Shown here: positions 46,214 to 54,417 of the stretch, piece after piece | Layout: each line of letters begins with the position of its first letter | Numbering within the stretch: the stretch's first letter is position 1 | The notes under the pieces: model-generated | Database searches by the model: none | Told to the model about the DNA's origin: nothing | What the model saw: the letters and a program-made list of their open reading frames with translations, nothing else | Position numbers and translations under genes: made by a program | Assembly: GCF_029892155.1 (NCBI RefSeq) | Contig: NZ_JARZAG010000001.1 | Coordinates: forward strand, 62,001-126,000 | Origin: Kitasatospora sp. GAS204B | Lineage (GTDB): Bacteria > Actinomycetota > Actinomycetes > Streptomycetales > Streptomycetaceae | Length of the DNA stretch: 64,000 nucleotides | Direction: 5' to 3'

Positions 46214-46933
46214 ATGCAGTCGCATCTGTGTACCGTTCCCGCCCAGCGTGGCCCCAGTGAGGCGGTGCCGGCCGTGCGACCCGTCCGATTCGCCGGTCTT
46301 CGCCTCGTCCACGCCGCGCTGCGTCGTGACCTCGCCCGGCTGCCCACCGCGCTGCGCCTGCTGCAGCCCGGCGACGAGGCGGGTGCCGAGGCGCTGCGCC
46401 GGCACTGGGACTTCCTCACCGCGATGCTCACCTGCCACCACGAGCAGCAGGACGTGCGACTCTGGCCGCTGCTGCGCCGCTTCGCCCCGGAGCTGCGGCT
46501 GCTGGTCAACTGGCTGGAGGACGACCACCACAACCTGGACCACTCCTTCACCCGCACCACGACGCTGATGCGGGTCGGCACCCGGGACCCGGCCAGCGCC
46601 TGGCCGGTCGCCTACGCGGTGGAGGAGCTGGCCGCCCGCCTGGAGACCCACCTGCGGATCGAAGAGGAGCAACTGCTGCCGGTGATGGCCGACCTGTTCG
46701 CCGCGCACTCCCGGGTCGGCACGCTCGGTGAGCTGCTCGACCTGCTGCGGCTGGCCGACGGCCCGGGCGCCCCGGACGCGCTGGCCTGGCTGCTCGAAGG
46801 GGTCGCGACGGAGCAGATCGAGGCACTGTTGGCCGAGTGCGACGACCTGACGGCCCGCCAGTGGCCGCACTGGCAGGCGGTCTACGCGCGATGCTCGGCG
46901 GAGCTCTGGGGAGCGACGCCCACCGTGGAGTGA
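46214..46933 (+). CDS. hemerythrin HHE domain protein
   Basis: A 239-residue protein with an HHE cation-binding four-helix bundle. Iron ligands are seen as CHHEQQDVRLWP (about 75-86), DDHHNLDHSF and HLRIEEEQLLPVM. These proteins bind a di-iron centre and sense or carry oxygen, NO or other oxidants. A C-terminal helical extension of about 80 residues, TEQIEALLAECDDLTARQWPHW, has unknown function. AAGAGAG precedes the ATG at 46214. It appears to be a single-gene unit. Confidence 0.88.
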   Translation: MQSHLCTVPAQRGPSEAVPAVRPVRFAGLRLVHAALRRDLARLPTALRLLQPGDEAGAEALRRHWDFLTAMLTCHHEQQDVRLWPLLRRFAPELRLLVNWLEDDHHNLDHSFTRTTTLMRVGTRDPASAWPVAYAVEELAARLETHLRIEEEQLLPVMADLFAAHSRVGTLGELLDLLRLADGPGAPDALAWLLEGVATEQIEALLAECDDLTARQWPHWQAVYARCSAELWGATPTVE

Positions 46934-47073
46934 CCCGGCGGTGAGCAAGGGGAGTTGACGTGCATTCGGGCTAGGCGCGATGGCGGAGCGTGACGGCCGG
47001 TGGCCAAGGTGGAGGAAGGCCGTTTTCCGGCCGGAACCCCCGACTCCCGTTCCCTGGAAGGAAGCTCACCCCC

Positions 47074-47676
47074 ATGCACTGCAAGTGGACCACGGTCCTG
47101 TTCAGCACCGCACTGGTCGGCTCCGTCGCGGCCACCACCGGCATCGCCGTCGGTACCGCGGTCGACCGCCACCCGATGATCAAGCCGCCGATGTCCGCAC
47201 CGGTGGCGCCCGCGGCGCCGGACGCGCGCCGGACGGTGGCGGCGATGGGCGCGCTCGGCGGCGTCCTGGAGCGGATCGGCGACCTGGCCGCCGCGCTCGG
47301 CCCGAGCAAGGACGCCGGCCCCGGCGCGGCGAACGGCGCCGTCGACGCGGCGACGCTGAAGGGCAAGTTGCGGCAACTGGGACTGGCCTCGGACCAGCTC
47401 AAGGCGGCGCTGCCGGGCACACCCTCCGTGCCGGGCACGCCCGCGCTGCCCGGTGCTGTTCAGCCCGGCGGCCCGATGCAGCGCTCGGCGCCCGCGATGC
47501 CCACCGCGAGCGTCGAGGAGCAGCTCACCGCGATCCAGCAGGACGCCGCCACCCTGGTCACCGCCGCCTCGGCCAAGCAGGCCGACCCGGCCACCGTCCA
47601 GTCGGCGCTGGTGCCGCTCTCCACCGACTCGCTCGGCCTGAGCACCGCCACCATCGCCCGCCTCACCGGCGCCTGA
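47074..47676 (+). CDS. secreted protein of unknown function, 200 residues
   Basis: An N-terminal signal-like helix TTVLFSTALVGSVAATTGIAVG precedes an Ala/Pro-rich protein with two helical stretches (MGALGGVLERIGDLAAAL and VEEQLTAIQQDAATLVTAASAKQ) around a PGTPSVPGTPALPGA linker. There is no recognisable enzyme motif. GGAAGGA is eight bases before the ATG at 47074. Most likely exported and partly disordered. It converges with DUF1697 across the 14-base tandem repeats. Confidence 0.7.
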   Translation: MHCKWTTVLFSTALVGSVAATTGIAVGTAVDRHPMIKPPMSAPVAPAAPDARRTVAAMGALGGVLERIGDLAAALGPSKDAGPGAANGAVDAATLKGKLRQLGLASDQLKAALPGTPSVPGTPALPGAVQPGGPMQRSAPAMPTASVEEQLTAIQQDAATLVTAASAKQADPATVQSALVPLSTDSLGLSTATIARLTGA

Positions 47677-47736
47677 CCCGCCCGGCCCCCGCCGCTTCGC
47701 CACCTGGGGGCGGGGCGGCGGGTGGCGCGCCCCAGC

Positions 47737-47805
47737 GTGGTCACCTCGCCGCGGTCACCCAGCAGCGGTCACCCAGTAGTGGTCACCCCGCCGTGCTCAC
47801 CCCTT
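47737..47805. repeat. 14-bp tandem repeat, about five copies
   Basis: Units GTGGTCACCTCGCC, GCGGTCACCCAGCA, GCGGTCACCCAGTA, GTGGTCACCCCGCC and a partial GTGCTCACCCCTT are contiguous from 47737. The last unit contains the stop codon of the DUF1697 gene (47797-47799). The consensus core is GGTCACCC. Confidence 0.88.
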
Positions 47806-48348
47806 CTGGGCGGCCGCGAGGATCTTCTCCGTCGTATGGAAGAACCGTGCCGTCCCGTGCCCCCGGTACGCCTTGCCGAAGGCCGTCGTCGCGTTGCCGG
47901 TCGGGCGGCCGCCGATCAGGTGGGCGACCACGAAGGCCTCGGTCGCGGTGGCGGCGATCACCTCCAGGTCGCCCTTGGGGGTGAGGTGAGGCAGGGCGAG
48001 GTCGGCGGGCAGCGGCTCGGAGAGGAAGACCACGCAGAGCCGTACGTCCGGGGTGACCTCGATGTCGCGGAACGGGTCGGCGTCGACCACCGCCGCCAGT
48101 TCCGCCACGGTGCGCAGCATGGCGGGGACCTGGTAGCCGAGAGCCGCCGCCAGGTGCTCCTCGATCCGCCGGGTCAGCGCGGCCCGGTCGACGCCGGCGT
48201 CCGTGCTGAAGAAGACGTTGCCGCTCTGGATGTACGTCCGGACGTCGCGCAGGTCCAGCTCGGCGAAGAGCTCGCGCAGGCGTTCCATCTTGACCGTGCG
48301 TCCACCGACGTTGACCGCGCGCAGGAAGGCGATGAAGGTTTGGTCTGC
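47797..48348 (-). CDS. DUF1697 domain protein
   Basis: A 183-residue protein of the DUF1697 family, whose role is unknown. Family features are FIAFLRAVNVGGRTVKMERLRELF at the start, VRTYIQSGNVFF, and a C-terminal segment ending in FGKAYRGHGTARFFHTTEKI. The GTG at 48348 (VADQTFIAFLR) matches the usual N-terminus; an ATG at 48369 adds seven residues. Its stop codon lies in the 14-base tandem repeats. The ArsC-like gene is seven bases upstream of the longer start, so the two may be co-transcribed. Confidence 0.88.
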   Translation of the reverse strand, partial: ADQTFIAFLRAVNVGGRTVKMERLRELFAELDLRDVRTYIQSGNVFFSTDAGVDRAALTRRIEEHLAAALGYQVPAMLRTVAELAAVVDADPFRDIEVTPDVRLCVVFLSEPLPADLALPHLTPKGDLEVIAATATEAFVVAHLIGGRPTGNATTAFGKAYRGHGTARFFHTTEKILAAAQKG

Positions 48349-48375
48349 CACCCGCCCAGTGTGGCGCACCCTGGG

Positions 48376-48732
48376 CTACGGCAGGACCGAGCGCACCGCC
48401 TCCGGGGTGCGGGCGATGATGGCGTGGCCGTCGTCGGCCGTGATGATCGGGCGCTGGATCAGGATCGGGTGCTGCGCCAGCGCCGCCAGCCAGCGCGGGC
48501 GGTCCGCCGCCGTGCGGCCCCAGTCCCGCATGCCCTGCTCCTTGGCGACGGCCTCGTCCGGCCGGGTGATGTCCCAGGGCTCGAGGCCGAGCCGGTCGAG
48601 CACCTCTTCCAGCTCGGCGACCGACGGCGGGTCCTCCAGGTAGCGGCGCACGGTGTAGTTCAGGCCGGCTGCCTCCAGCTCGGTGAGCGCGGCGCGGCAC
48701 TTGCCGCAGCGGGGGTTGATCCAGATCTCCAT
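48376..48732 (-). CDS. ArsC-family (Spx/arsenate reductase-like) protein
   Basis: A 118-residue thioredoxin-fold protein. The N-terminus MEIWINPRCGKCRAAL has a CxxC at Cys9 and Cys12, typical of the glutaredoxin-coupled ArsC/YffB group. ILIQRPII places the conserved Arg-Pro substrate loop in RPI near residue 94. No arsenite pump or ArsR is near, so arsenate reduction is not supported by context; a general thiol-disulphide role is as likely. First gene of a possible pair with DUF1697. It diverges from the SpoIIE-type phosphatase. Confidence 0.88.
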   Translation of the reverse strand: MEIWINPRCGKCRAALTELEAAGLNYTVRRYLEDPPSVAELEEVLDRLGLEPWDITRPDEAVAKEQGMRDWGRTAADRPRWLAALAQHPILIQRPIITADDGHAIIARTPEAVRSVLP

Positions 48733-48883
48733 GGCGCTCAGCCTACGCAGCCCGGGAAGTCGGCCTCCGCCAACCGGGACTTTCGACCCGACTCGGCGGG
48801 TCCAAGGACCTCCCGCAGGCGTCGACCGGGTACGCGACCATGGAAGCTCACCCGATGCTCCCCAGCGGCCGAGGAGGTCAGCC

Positions 48884-50107
48884 GTGTCCGTGAGGTCAGC
48901 CATGTCCGCGAGGCCGGAAACGCCCCTGGCCACCGGCCCGGCCGCTGCCCCGAGCCGCAAGCCCGCCGCCGAGTCGCGCCGCGCACCCGCGGCGGTGCTG
49001 CGCCGGGCCCTGGCGGGCCCGACCGCGGCGGATCGCGAGCCGGACGTCGCCGCGCGCTGGGTGCGCTGGCTGCCAGCGCTGCTGATCCTCGCCGACCTGC
49101 TGATCGAGGTCGTCCTCCCGCAGGCCACCGCCGCCGGCTTCCTGCTCACCGCGCTGCCGGTGCTGGTCGCCTTCGGCTTCGGCGCGCTGGCCACGGCCCT
49201 CTCGGGCGTCGGCGCGGTCGCGCTGCAACTGGTGCTGGCCGCCCGTGTCGGCCACCTCTACGAGCACCACCACCTGTGGGTCTACCTCTCCACCCTGATC
49301 GCGGCGCTGGCCGGCGTGATGCTGTCCCACCAGCGCACCCGGCAGGCCCGGCACCTGGTGCGGGCCCGCACGGTCAGCGAGGCGCTGCAGCGCACCGTGC
49401 TGCACCCGGTCCCGGAGCAGGTCGGCGCGCTGCGCACGGCTGGCCGCTACCGGGCCGCGCAGGCGGAGGTGGCGATCGGCGGCGACCTCTACGAGCTGTG
49501 CGACACCCGGTTCGGCACCCGGGTGCTGCTCGGCGACGTGCGCGGCAAGGGCCTGGAGGCGGTGCGCACGGTGGCCGACCTGCTCGGCGCCTTCCGGGCC
49601 ACCGCGCACGAGACCGCCGACCTGGCCGAGCTGGCGGCGCTGCTGGACCGCCAGGTGCGCCGGGGCGCGGTGGAGTGCGGGGACGAGGAGTTGTTCGTCA
49701 CCGCCGTGCTGCTGGAGCACCACCAGGGCACCGGCGCCGTCCGGCTGATCAACCGCGGGCACCTGGACCCGGTGCTGCTGGCCGGCGGCGCCGTGCAGAC
49801 CCTGCACTGCCCGCAGGACCTGCCGCTCGGCCTCGGCCACCTGCGGGCCCAGGACGCGCCGTCCCCGGTCGCCGTCGTCCCGCTCATCGCCGGCCAGACC
49901 CTGCTGCTGCACACCGACGGCGTCACCGAGGCCCGGGACCGCGCCGGCCGGTTCTACCCGCTGACCGAGCGCCTCGCCGGCCGCTTCCAGGGCCGCAGCA
50001 CGGTCGCTCCCGAACAGCTGGTGGCCTTCGTCGGCGACGACGTCCAGGCCCACGGCGGACCGGCCACCGACGACCTCGCGCTGCTGGCGCTGAGCCCGCT
50101 CGGCTGA
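48884..50107 (+). CDS. membrane PP2C/SpoIIE-type serine phosphatase
   Basis: A 407-residue protein: about 55 polar residues, four hydrophobic helices (about 60-155: LPALLILADLLIEVVL, GFLLTALPVLVAFGFGALATAL, VALQLVLAARVGHLY, VYLSTLIAALAGVML), then a SpoIIE phosphatase domain with IGGDLYELCDT, LLGDVRGKGLEAV, LLHTDGVTEARD and ATDDLALLAL metal motifs. These phosphatases reactivate anti-anti-sigma factors; streptomycetes carry many. The GTG at 48884 has GAGGAGG six to eight bases upstream and is preferred to ATG 48902. No anti-sigma gene is adjacent. Confidence 0.88.
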   Translation: MSVRSAMSARPETPLATGPAAAPSRKPAAESRRAPAAVLRRALAGPTAADREPDVAARWVRWLPALLILADLLIEVVLPQATAAGFLLTALPVLVAFGFGALATALSGVGAVALQLVLAARVGHLYEHHHLWVYLSTLIAALAGVMLSHQRTRQARHLVRARTVSEALQRTVLHPVPEQVGALRTAGRYRAAQAEVAIGGDLYELCDTRFGTRVLLGDVRGKGLEAVRTVADLLGAFRATAHETADLAELAALLDRQVRRGAVECGDEELFVTAVLLEHHQGTGAVRLINRGHLDPVLLAGGAVQTLHCPQDLPLGLGHLRAQDAPSPVAVVPLIAGQTLLLHTDGVTEARDRAGRFYPLTERLAGRFQGRSTVAPEQLVAFVGDDVQAHGGPATDDLALLALSPLG

Positions 50108-50127
50108 CCGGGCTCGGGTGACCGGGC

Positions 50128-50331
50128 TCAGGCGGGGGTGACGTTCTCGGCCTGCGGACCCTTGGGCCCCTGGACGACGTCGAAGGTCACCTGCTGGTTC
50201 TCCTCCAGCGCGCGGAAGCCGGCGGCGTTGATCGCGGAGTAGTGGACGAACACGTCCGGCCCGCCGCCGTCCTGGGCGATGAAGCCGAAGCCCTTCTCGG
50301 CGTTGAACCACTTCACGGTTCCGGTGGCCAT
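50128..50331 (-). CDS. cold-shock protein (CspA family)
   Basis: A 67-residue nucleic-acid-binding beta barrel acting as RNA chaperone. [20 protein letters not shown] contains RNP1 (KGFGFI), and DVFVHYSAI contains RNP2. AAGGAGA precedes the ATG. The 140-base leader between it and the ABC operon's last gene is long enough for the cold-responsive 5' region that such genes carry. It converges with the phosphatase gene. Confidence 0.95.
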   Translation of the reverse strand: MATGTVKWFNAEKGFGFIAQDGGGPDVFVHYSAINAAGFRALEENQQVTFDVVQGPKGPQAENVTPA

Positions 50332-50471
50332 GGTGCTCTCCTTCTACGGGACTTGGAGCTGAGTCCCGGTACAGGTATCGCCTCCCGGCCGCGACTCGGC
50401 GGACCGTCACCCGGTCGTGGGCGTGTCGACGCGATCGGGCTGGTGGCGACCTCCGTGTGTTCAGGCAGTGT

Positions 50472-50636
50472 TCAACGACTCTTGCGGCGGTCGCGCACCA
50501 GGCGGACGACGTAGATGGGAGCGCCGATGATGGCTGCGATGACCAGGGCCCAGAACACGAAGTAGACGAGGCCGGGGTGGAAGCCGGTGGTGGTGTTGGT
50601 GGCGGCCAGGACGGTGGTGAGCGGCTGCTGAGACAT
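50472..50636 (-). CDS. small single-span membrane protein of the ABC operon, 54 residues
   Basis: A short protein reading MSQQPLTTVLAATNTTTGFHPG, then the hydrophobic helix LVYFVFWALVIAAIIGAPIYVV and a basic end RLVRDRRKSR. The N-terminus should be outside and the tail inside. AAGGA lies before the ATG. It follows the ATPase gene by 32 bases on the same strand, so it is likely the fourth gene of the exporter operon, possibly an accessory subunit. No family recognised. Confidence 0.7.
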   Translation of the reverse strand: MSQQPLTTVLAATNTTTGFHPGLVYFVFWALVIAAIIGAPIYVVRLVRDRRKSR

Positions 50637-50668
50637 CTTCTGGTCCTTGGGTGTTGACGGGGCTGGGG

Positions 50669-51589
50669 TCAGATGACGCGGAGGTCGGGGCCGTGCTGGG
50701 CCCGCTCCGGGGTGGTGCCGTGCATCAGGGCGATGTAGCCGTCCTCGACGGTGGCGCTGACGGGCTCCGCGTCGGGGGCGGGGGCGATGGAACTGATGAC
50801 CCGGTACGTGGTGCCGGTTGTGCCGGGCGTGACGGTGACGGTGGGCAGGTCGGGCGGAGGGGTGGTCGCCGGCTGGGTGACGTGCCACACCATGCCCTCG
50901 GCGCGGGCGGCGAGGGCACCGATGGCGCCCTGGAAGGCGACGTGCCCGCGCTTGATCACCACGACGTTCGGGCAGGTCTGCACGATGTCGTCGACGATGT
51001 GGGTGGAGAGCAGCACCGTCCGGTCGCCGGCCAGCCTGGCGAGCAGGCTGCGGAACCGCAGCCGCTCCTCGGGGTCCAGTCCCACGGTGGGTTCGTCGAC
51101 GATCAGCAGCCGGGGGTCGTTCAGGATGGCCTGGGCGATGCCCACGCGGCGCTTCATGCCGCCCGAGTAGCCCTTCACCTTCCGGTTGGCGACATCGCTG
51201 AGCGAGACCAGTTCGAGGACCTCCTTGACGCGGGCGCGGCGGGCGCGCCGGTCGGTGATGCCCTTGAGCAGCGCCATGTAGTCGAGGAACTGGCTGGCCG
51301 TCAAGTCCGGGTACAGGCCGAGCTCCTGGGGGAGGTAGCCGGTGGTGGCCTTGACCTCCCGGCGCTGGCTGCGCGACGTGAGATCGGTGCCGTCCACCGC
51401 GACGGTGCCCGAGGTCGGCAGCAGCACCCCGGTCAGGACCCGCATGAAGGTGGTCTTGCCGGCTCCGTTGGGGCCGAGCAGACCCACCATGCCCGTGGGC
51501 AGGCGCAGGCTGATGCCGTCGAGGGCGCGGACCTCGCCGCGCCGGAAGGTGACGGTCAGATCGGTGATGGTCACGTTGGGCGCGGTCAT
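50669..51589 (-). CDS. ABC transporter ATP-binding protein
   Basis: A 306-residue ATPase. Walker A LLGPNGAGKTTF, Q-loop GYLPQELGLYPD, signature YSGGMKRRVGIAQA, Walker B LLIVDEPTVGLDP and the H-loop LLSTHIVDDI are intact. The C-terminal 80 residues carry an extra domain ending PERAQHGPDLRVI. AGGAGG precedes the ATG. Its start overlaps the permease stop by four bases. Resembles the ATPases of bacteriocin/peptide or Cu-type ABC-2 exporters; cargo unknown. Confidence 0.93.
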   Translation of the reverse strand: MTAPNVTITDLTVTFRRGEVRALDGISLRLPTGMVGLLGPNGAGKTTFMRVLTGVLLPTSGTVAVDGTDLTSRSQRREVKATTGYLPQELGLYPDLTASQFLDYMALLKGITDRRARRARVKEVLELVSLSDVANRKVKGYSGGMKRRVGIAQAILNDPRLLIVDEPTVGLDPEERLRFRSLLARLAGDRTVLLSTHIVDDIVQTCPNVVVIKRGHVAFQGAIGALAARAEGMVWHVTQPATTPPPDLPTVTVTPGTTGTTYRVISSIAPAPDAEPVSATVEDGYIALMHGTTPERAQHGPDLRVI

Positions 51590-52395
51590 GACGGGCTCCT
51601 CCTGGTGAGCACGAGCTGGGTCATCACGAGGACGGCGAGCCCCACGAGCAGCAGGAAGGCGATGCTGAGGACGGCCTCGCCGCCGGTCGGGGTGATTCCC
51701 CGCTGCCTGGCGTCGAACAGGGTGCCGTGGAACCAGGCACCGGCCGGGTACTCGCCGATGGCTTCGAAGGGCGTGCCGGCGGGGGTGGGGATCCCGAAGC
51801 GCGGGCCGACCATGTTTCCCCAGATCCAGTAGCCGAACAGACCCAGCCGGTACAGCACGGGCCCGGTCAGGTACGGGACGGTGACCGAGCAGGCCGCGAC
51901 GAAGACCAGCGCGGGCAGGATGATGGCGGCGAACGCCCCGAGGCCGACCGGGATCACCCCGGCCCCGCGCTGGGCGGTCAGGTAGCCGAGCAGGCCCACC
52001 CAGGCGACGACGACCGGTGTGCTGGTTGCCGCGCCGGCGCCGATGGCCTTGCCCCACAGGCGCGGGCCGATGCCGGTGGGCGTCGAGGTCAGCAGGTCGC
52101 TCAGCCCCAGCCGGGACTCCCGCCGGACGCGGTCGGCGAGGACGGCGCCGACGCCGATCGGGCACAGCATGAAGTTGCCCGCCCAGTCCGCGACCAGAAA
52201 GGTGTTGTCCGTGGTGCTGGTGAAACCCGGCGGGAAGGGCGATGCGCAGCGCAGCGCGATCAGCGCGAGCACGACCACCCAGACCGCCGGGCGGCGCACC
52301 TGCATCAGGTACTCGTAGCGGGCGGCCACGACGGTCTTCGCCCACCAGGTGCGAGCTGCCGTCGGCGGAGCGGTTCGCTGAAGGACGGCGGTCAT
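51586..52395 (-). CDS. ABC-2 type permease
   Basis: A 269-residue integral membrane protein with about six helices (VVVLALIALRCASPF, LGAFAAIILPALVFVAACSV, AVLSIAFLLLVGLAVLVMTQLVL). The first cytoplasmic part reads RYEYLMQVRRPAVW and the loop RRESRLGLSDLLTSTPTG is typical of this permease group. Both ends overlap neighbouring genes by four bases (ATGA), so the three subunits are translationally coupled. Confidence 0.88.
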   Translation of the reverse strand: MTAVLQRTAPPTAARTWWAKTVVAARYEYLMQVRRPAVWVVVLALIALRCASPFPPGFTSTTDNTFLVADWAGNFMLCPIGVGAVLADRVRRESRLGLSDLLTSTPTGIGPRLWGKAIGAGAATSTPVVVAWVGLLGYLTAQRGAGVIPVGLGAFAAIILPALVFVAACSVTVPYLTGPVLYRLGLFGYWIWGNMVGPRFGIPTPAGTPFEAIGEYPAGAWFHGTLFDARQRGITPTGGEAVLSIAFLLLVGLAVLVMTQLVLTRRSPS

Positions 52396-53096
52396 GCGGC
52401 ATCGCTCCCCACAAATCGTTCGGGACGCCCCAGCAGCAGGCCGGCCGCGATCACGGCGACGACGCCGACGGCGGGCAGGGCGATCCGGTTGACGGTCCAT
52501 TCGTGCGCCGGGACCTTGGCGGCGACGCCCATGAACATGTACTGCGCCCGCAGCACCGTGTTGTCCAGGATGGCGCGCGCCATCAGGTACTGGGCCAGCC
52601 ACAGGCCCCCGATCAGGCCGCTTGCGCCGGCCGGGCTGCGCAGGCCGATCGCGATGAGCATCGCCAGTGCGACCAGCCAGAGCATCGGCGGGGCCCACAC
52701 CAGGACGTAACCGTCCGTGCCCTGCCCCTCGGGCCAGGCGTTCAAGGCGCGGAACACGACGGCGTCCACCAGCGTGACCAGGGCCGCTGGGGCCACCACC
52801 AGGCCGACCCGCAGGAACAGCACCCGGCGGTAGACCGTGCTGGTCATGACCAGCTCGGCGCCGGTATCACGCCCCACGACCGAGGAGGCCGCGACAGCGG
52901 TGCCGAGCGGGGCGAAGCCCGCCAGGACAGCGCCGGCGGCGATGTCGAGGTGCTCCGCGCCGGCCCCGGTGGCATGCATGACGATCACCAGGACCGCGCC
53001 GCCCAGCGTTGCCGCCAGTGCCGTCACCGGCGGGGCGATGCCGATGACCCGCAGCTCCAATCGGAGGCGGGTCCAGGTGGACCGGTTCACGGCCAC
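52392..53096 (-). CDS. membrane protein, second ABC permease-like subunit
   Basis: A 234-residue membrane protein with six hydrophobic segments (VTALAATLGGAVLVIVMHA, LVVAPAALVTLVDAVV, PPMLWLVALAMLIAIGLRS, LPAVGVVAVIAAGLLLG). It overlaps the next gene by four bases. It probably pairs with that permease as a heterodimer. The start is uncertain: GTG at 53096 or 53090; both overlap the end of a 21-codon frame upstream. Confidence 0.82.
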   Translation of the reverse strand: MAVNRSTWTRLRLELRVIGIAPPVTALAATLGGAVLVIVMHATGAGAEHLDIAAGAVLAGFAPLGTAVAASSVVGRDTGAELVMTSTVYRRVLFLRVGLVVAPAALVTLVDAVVFRALNAWPEGQGTDGYVLVWAPPMLWLVALAMLIAIGLRSPAGASGLIGGLWLAQYLMARAILDNTVLRAQYMFMGVAAKVPAHEWTVNRIALPAVGVVAVIAAGLLLGRPERFVGSDAA

Positions 53097-53152
53097 CTGC
53101 CGGCTGGTGCGGGCCCCGGGTCGACGCGGGGTGTCTCGAGGTCTCGTTTCAT
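53087..53152 (-). CDS. possible 21-residue leader peptide of the ABC operon
   Basis: ATG at 53152 opens MKRDLETPRVDPGPAPAGRWP and stops inside the start of the first permease gene (10-base overlap). The arrangement would let ribosomes ending here re-initiate on the permease GTG, which lacks a clear ribosome site of its own. Not a known attenuator type; could be non-coding. Confidence 0.35.
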   Translation of the reverse strand: MKRDLETPRVDPGPAPAGRWP

Positions 53153-53258
53153 GCCGTCAAGCCTGTTCACACGGACCGGAGTCGGTAACGGCCAGAAGTA
53201 CTGATCGGGCGGCGTGGACCGGTCCTTTTGGCCGGTGCCGCGGTCGCGGCCGGTTCCG

Positions 53259-53272
53259 TAGCCTGAGCACCG
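53259..53272 (+). promoter_or_regulatory. probable leaderless promoter of the histidine kinase
   Basis: TAGCCT at 53259-53264 ends seven bases before the GTG at 53272. This is the usual distance from a -10 to a transcription start that coincides with the start codon. No ribosome site precedes the GTG, in keeping with a leaderless message. Confidence 0.5.
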
Positions 53273-54417
53273 TGAGGGTGATGGAACGGCTGGCCGCACT
53301 GGCCGCCAGGCGAATCAACGTGCTGCTCGGGCTGGCCTTCGCGGCGGTGCTGGCGGCGACGGCCTACTGGCACGCCGGCCACCCGGGTGGCCGGGGCTGG
53401 GCGCTCGACTGCGGCATCGGTGCGGTGGTGTGCGTCGCGGCGCTGCTCCGGGAGCGCGACCGGCTGGTCGCCGTGGCGGTCGGCCTGTCCGTCGCGGCTG
53501 CCGCCGTCCTCGTCGCCGCCACGGGGTACCTGACGGGCCAGCCCGGTCTCGCCGCGTCGCTGGCGCTGACCGTGCTGGCCGGCTCCGCCGTCCGGGCAGT
53601 GCCGCCCCGGCGAGCGGCCGCCGTCGCCGCGGCCGGGCTCGCGGTCACCGGACTCGGCTGGCTGGTGACCACTTCGCAGGCCGCCGCCCACTTCCACATG
53701 GGCGTCCAGGGCTGGTTGGCCGGCCTCGGCGCGGGGCTCGTCCTGCGGCTGTCGGAGCATCGCCGCCGGGCCGCCGTCGAGGCTGTGCGGCGTGACGAAC
53801 GACTGGCCCTGGCACGGGAGTTGCATGATGTCGTCGCCCACCACGTGTCCGGCATCGTGATGCACGCCCACGCCGCCCAGATCATGCTCCGCAAGCAGCC
53901 CGACCAACTCGGCGACGCCCTGGCGGACATCGAACGCTCGGGCACCGACGCCATGGACGCGATGCGACGGGTGGTCGCCCTGCTCCGCGACGAGGAGGAC
54001 GGCGCTGCCGTCACCGCGGGACAGGAGCAACTCGTCGACCTGGTCCGCCGCTTCGAGGAGCACGGACCGGCCGTCGACCTCCGGCTGCCCACCGCGGCGC
54101 CGACCTGGCCACCCATCGTCACCACCACCGTGTACCGGGTCGTCCAGGAATCCCTGACCAACATCGCCCGCCATGCCCGCGGCACCCGCGCGGCCACCGT
54201 CACCATCTCCCAGGACAGCACGGACATCACCGTCGAGATCGGCAACGATGCTCCGCCGCACCCCGCGATCCACGCCTCCAAGCGCGGCGGCTACGGCCTG
54301 GTCGGCATGGGCGAACGCGTCGAGGCACTGGGCGGTACGCTCAGCGCCGGTCCGCAGCCCGGCACCGGCTGGTCGGTACGGGCCACCCTGCCCATGCAAG
54401 CCGGAGACCGCCCGTGA
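53272..54417 (+). CDS. two-component sensor histidine kinase (NarL/HisKA_3 type)
   Basis: A 381-residue kinase. Five or six short helices (residues 18-160) form the sensor with almost no outside loop, so the signal is probably in or near the membrane. The phospho-acceptor box ARELHDVVAHHVSGI has His185. The HATPase has RVVQESLTNIARHA (N box) and GGYGLVGMGERVEALGG (G box). Stop and the regulator's GTG overlap (GTGA). The ABC exporter is divergent with 175 bases between, the classic layout for a kinase that senses the compound or stress that its exporter handles. Confidence 0.93.
   Translation: MRVMERLAALAARRINVLLGLAFAAVLAATAYWHAGHPGGRGWALDCGIGAVVCVAALLRERDRLVAVAVGLSVAAAAVLVAATGYLTGQPGLAASLALTVLAGSAVRAVPPRRAAAVAAAGLAVTGLGWLVTTSQAAAHFHMGVQGWLAGLGAGLVLRLSEHRRRAAVEAVRRDERLALARELHDVVAHHVSGIVMHAHAAQIMLRKQPDQLGDALADIERSGTDAMDAMRRVVALLRDEEDGAAVTAGQEQLVDLVRRFEEHGPAVDLRLPTAAPTWPPIVTTTVYRVVQESLTNIARHARGTRAATVTISQDSTDITVEIGNDAPPHPAIHASKRGGYGLVGMGERVEALGGTLSAGPQPGTGWSVRATLPMQAGDRP

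Noticed and set aside
33448..47805. CRISPR array
   Set aside because: The two repeat tracts (42-base coding and 14-base contiguous) have no spacers and no cas genes are present.
48376..48732. An arsenic resistance operon
   Set aside because: The ArsC-like gene has no arsR or arsenite transporter partner.
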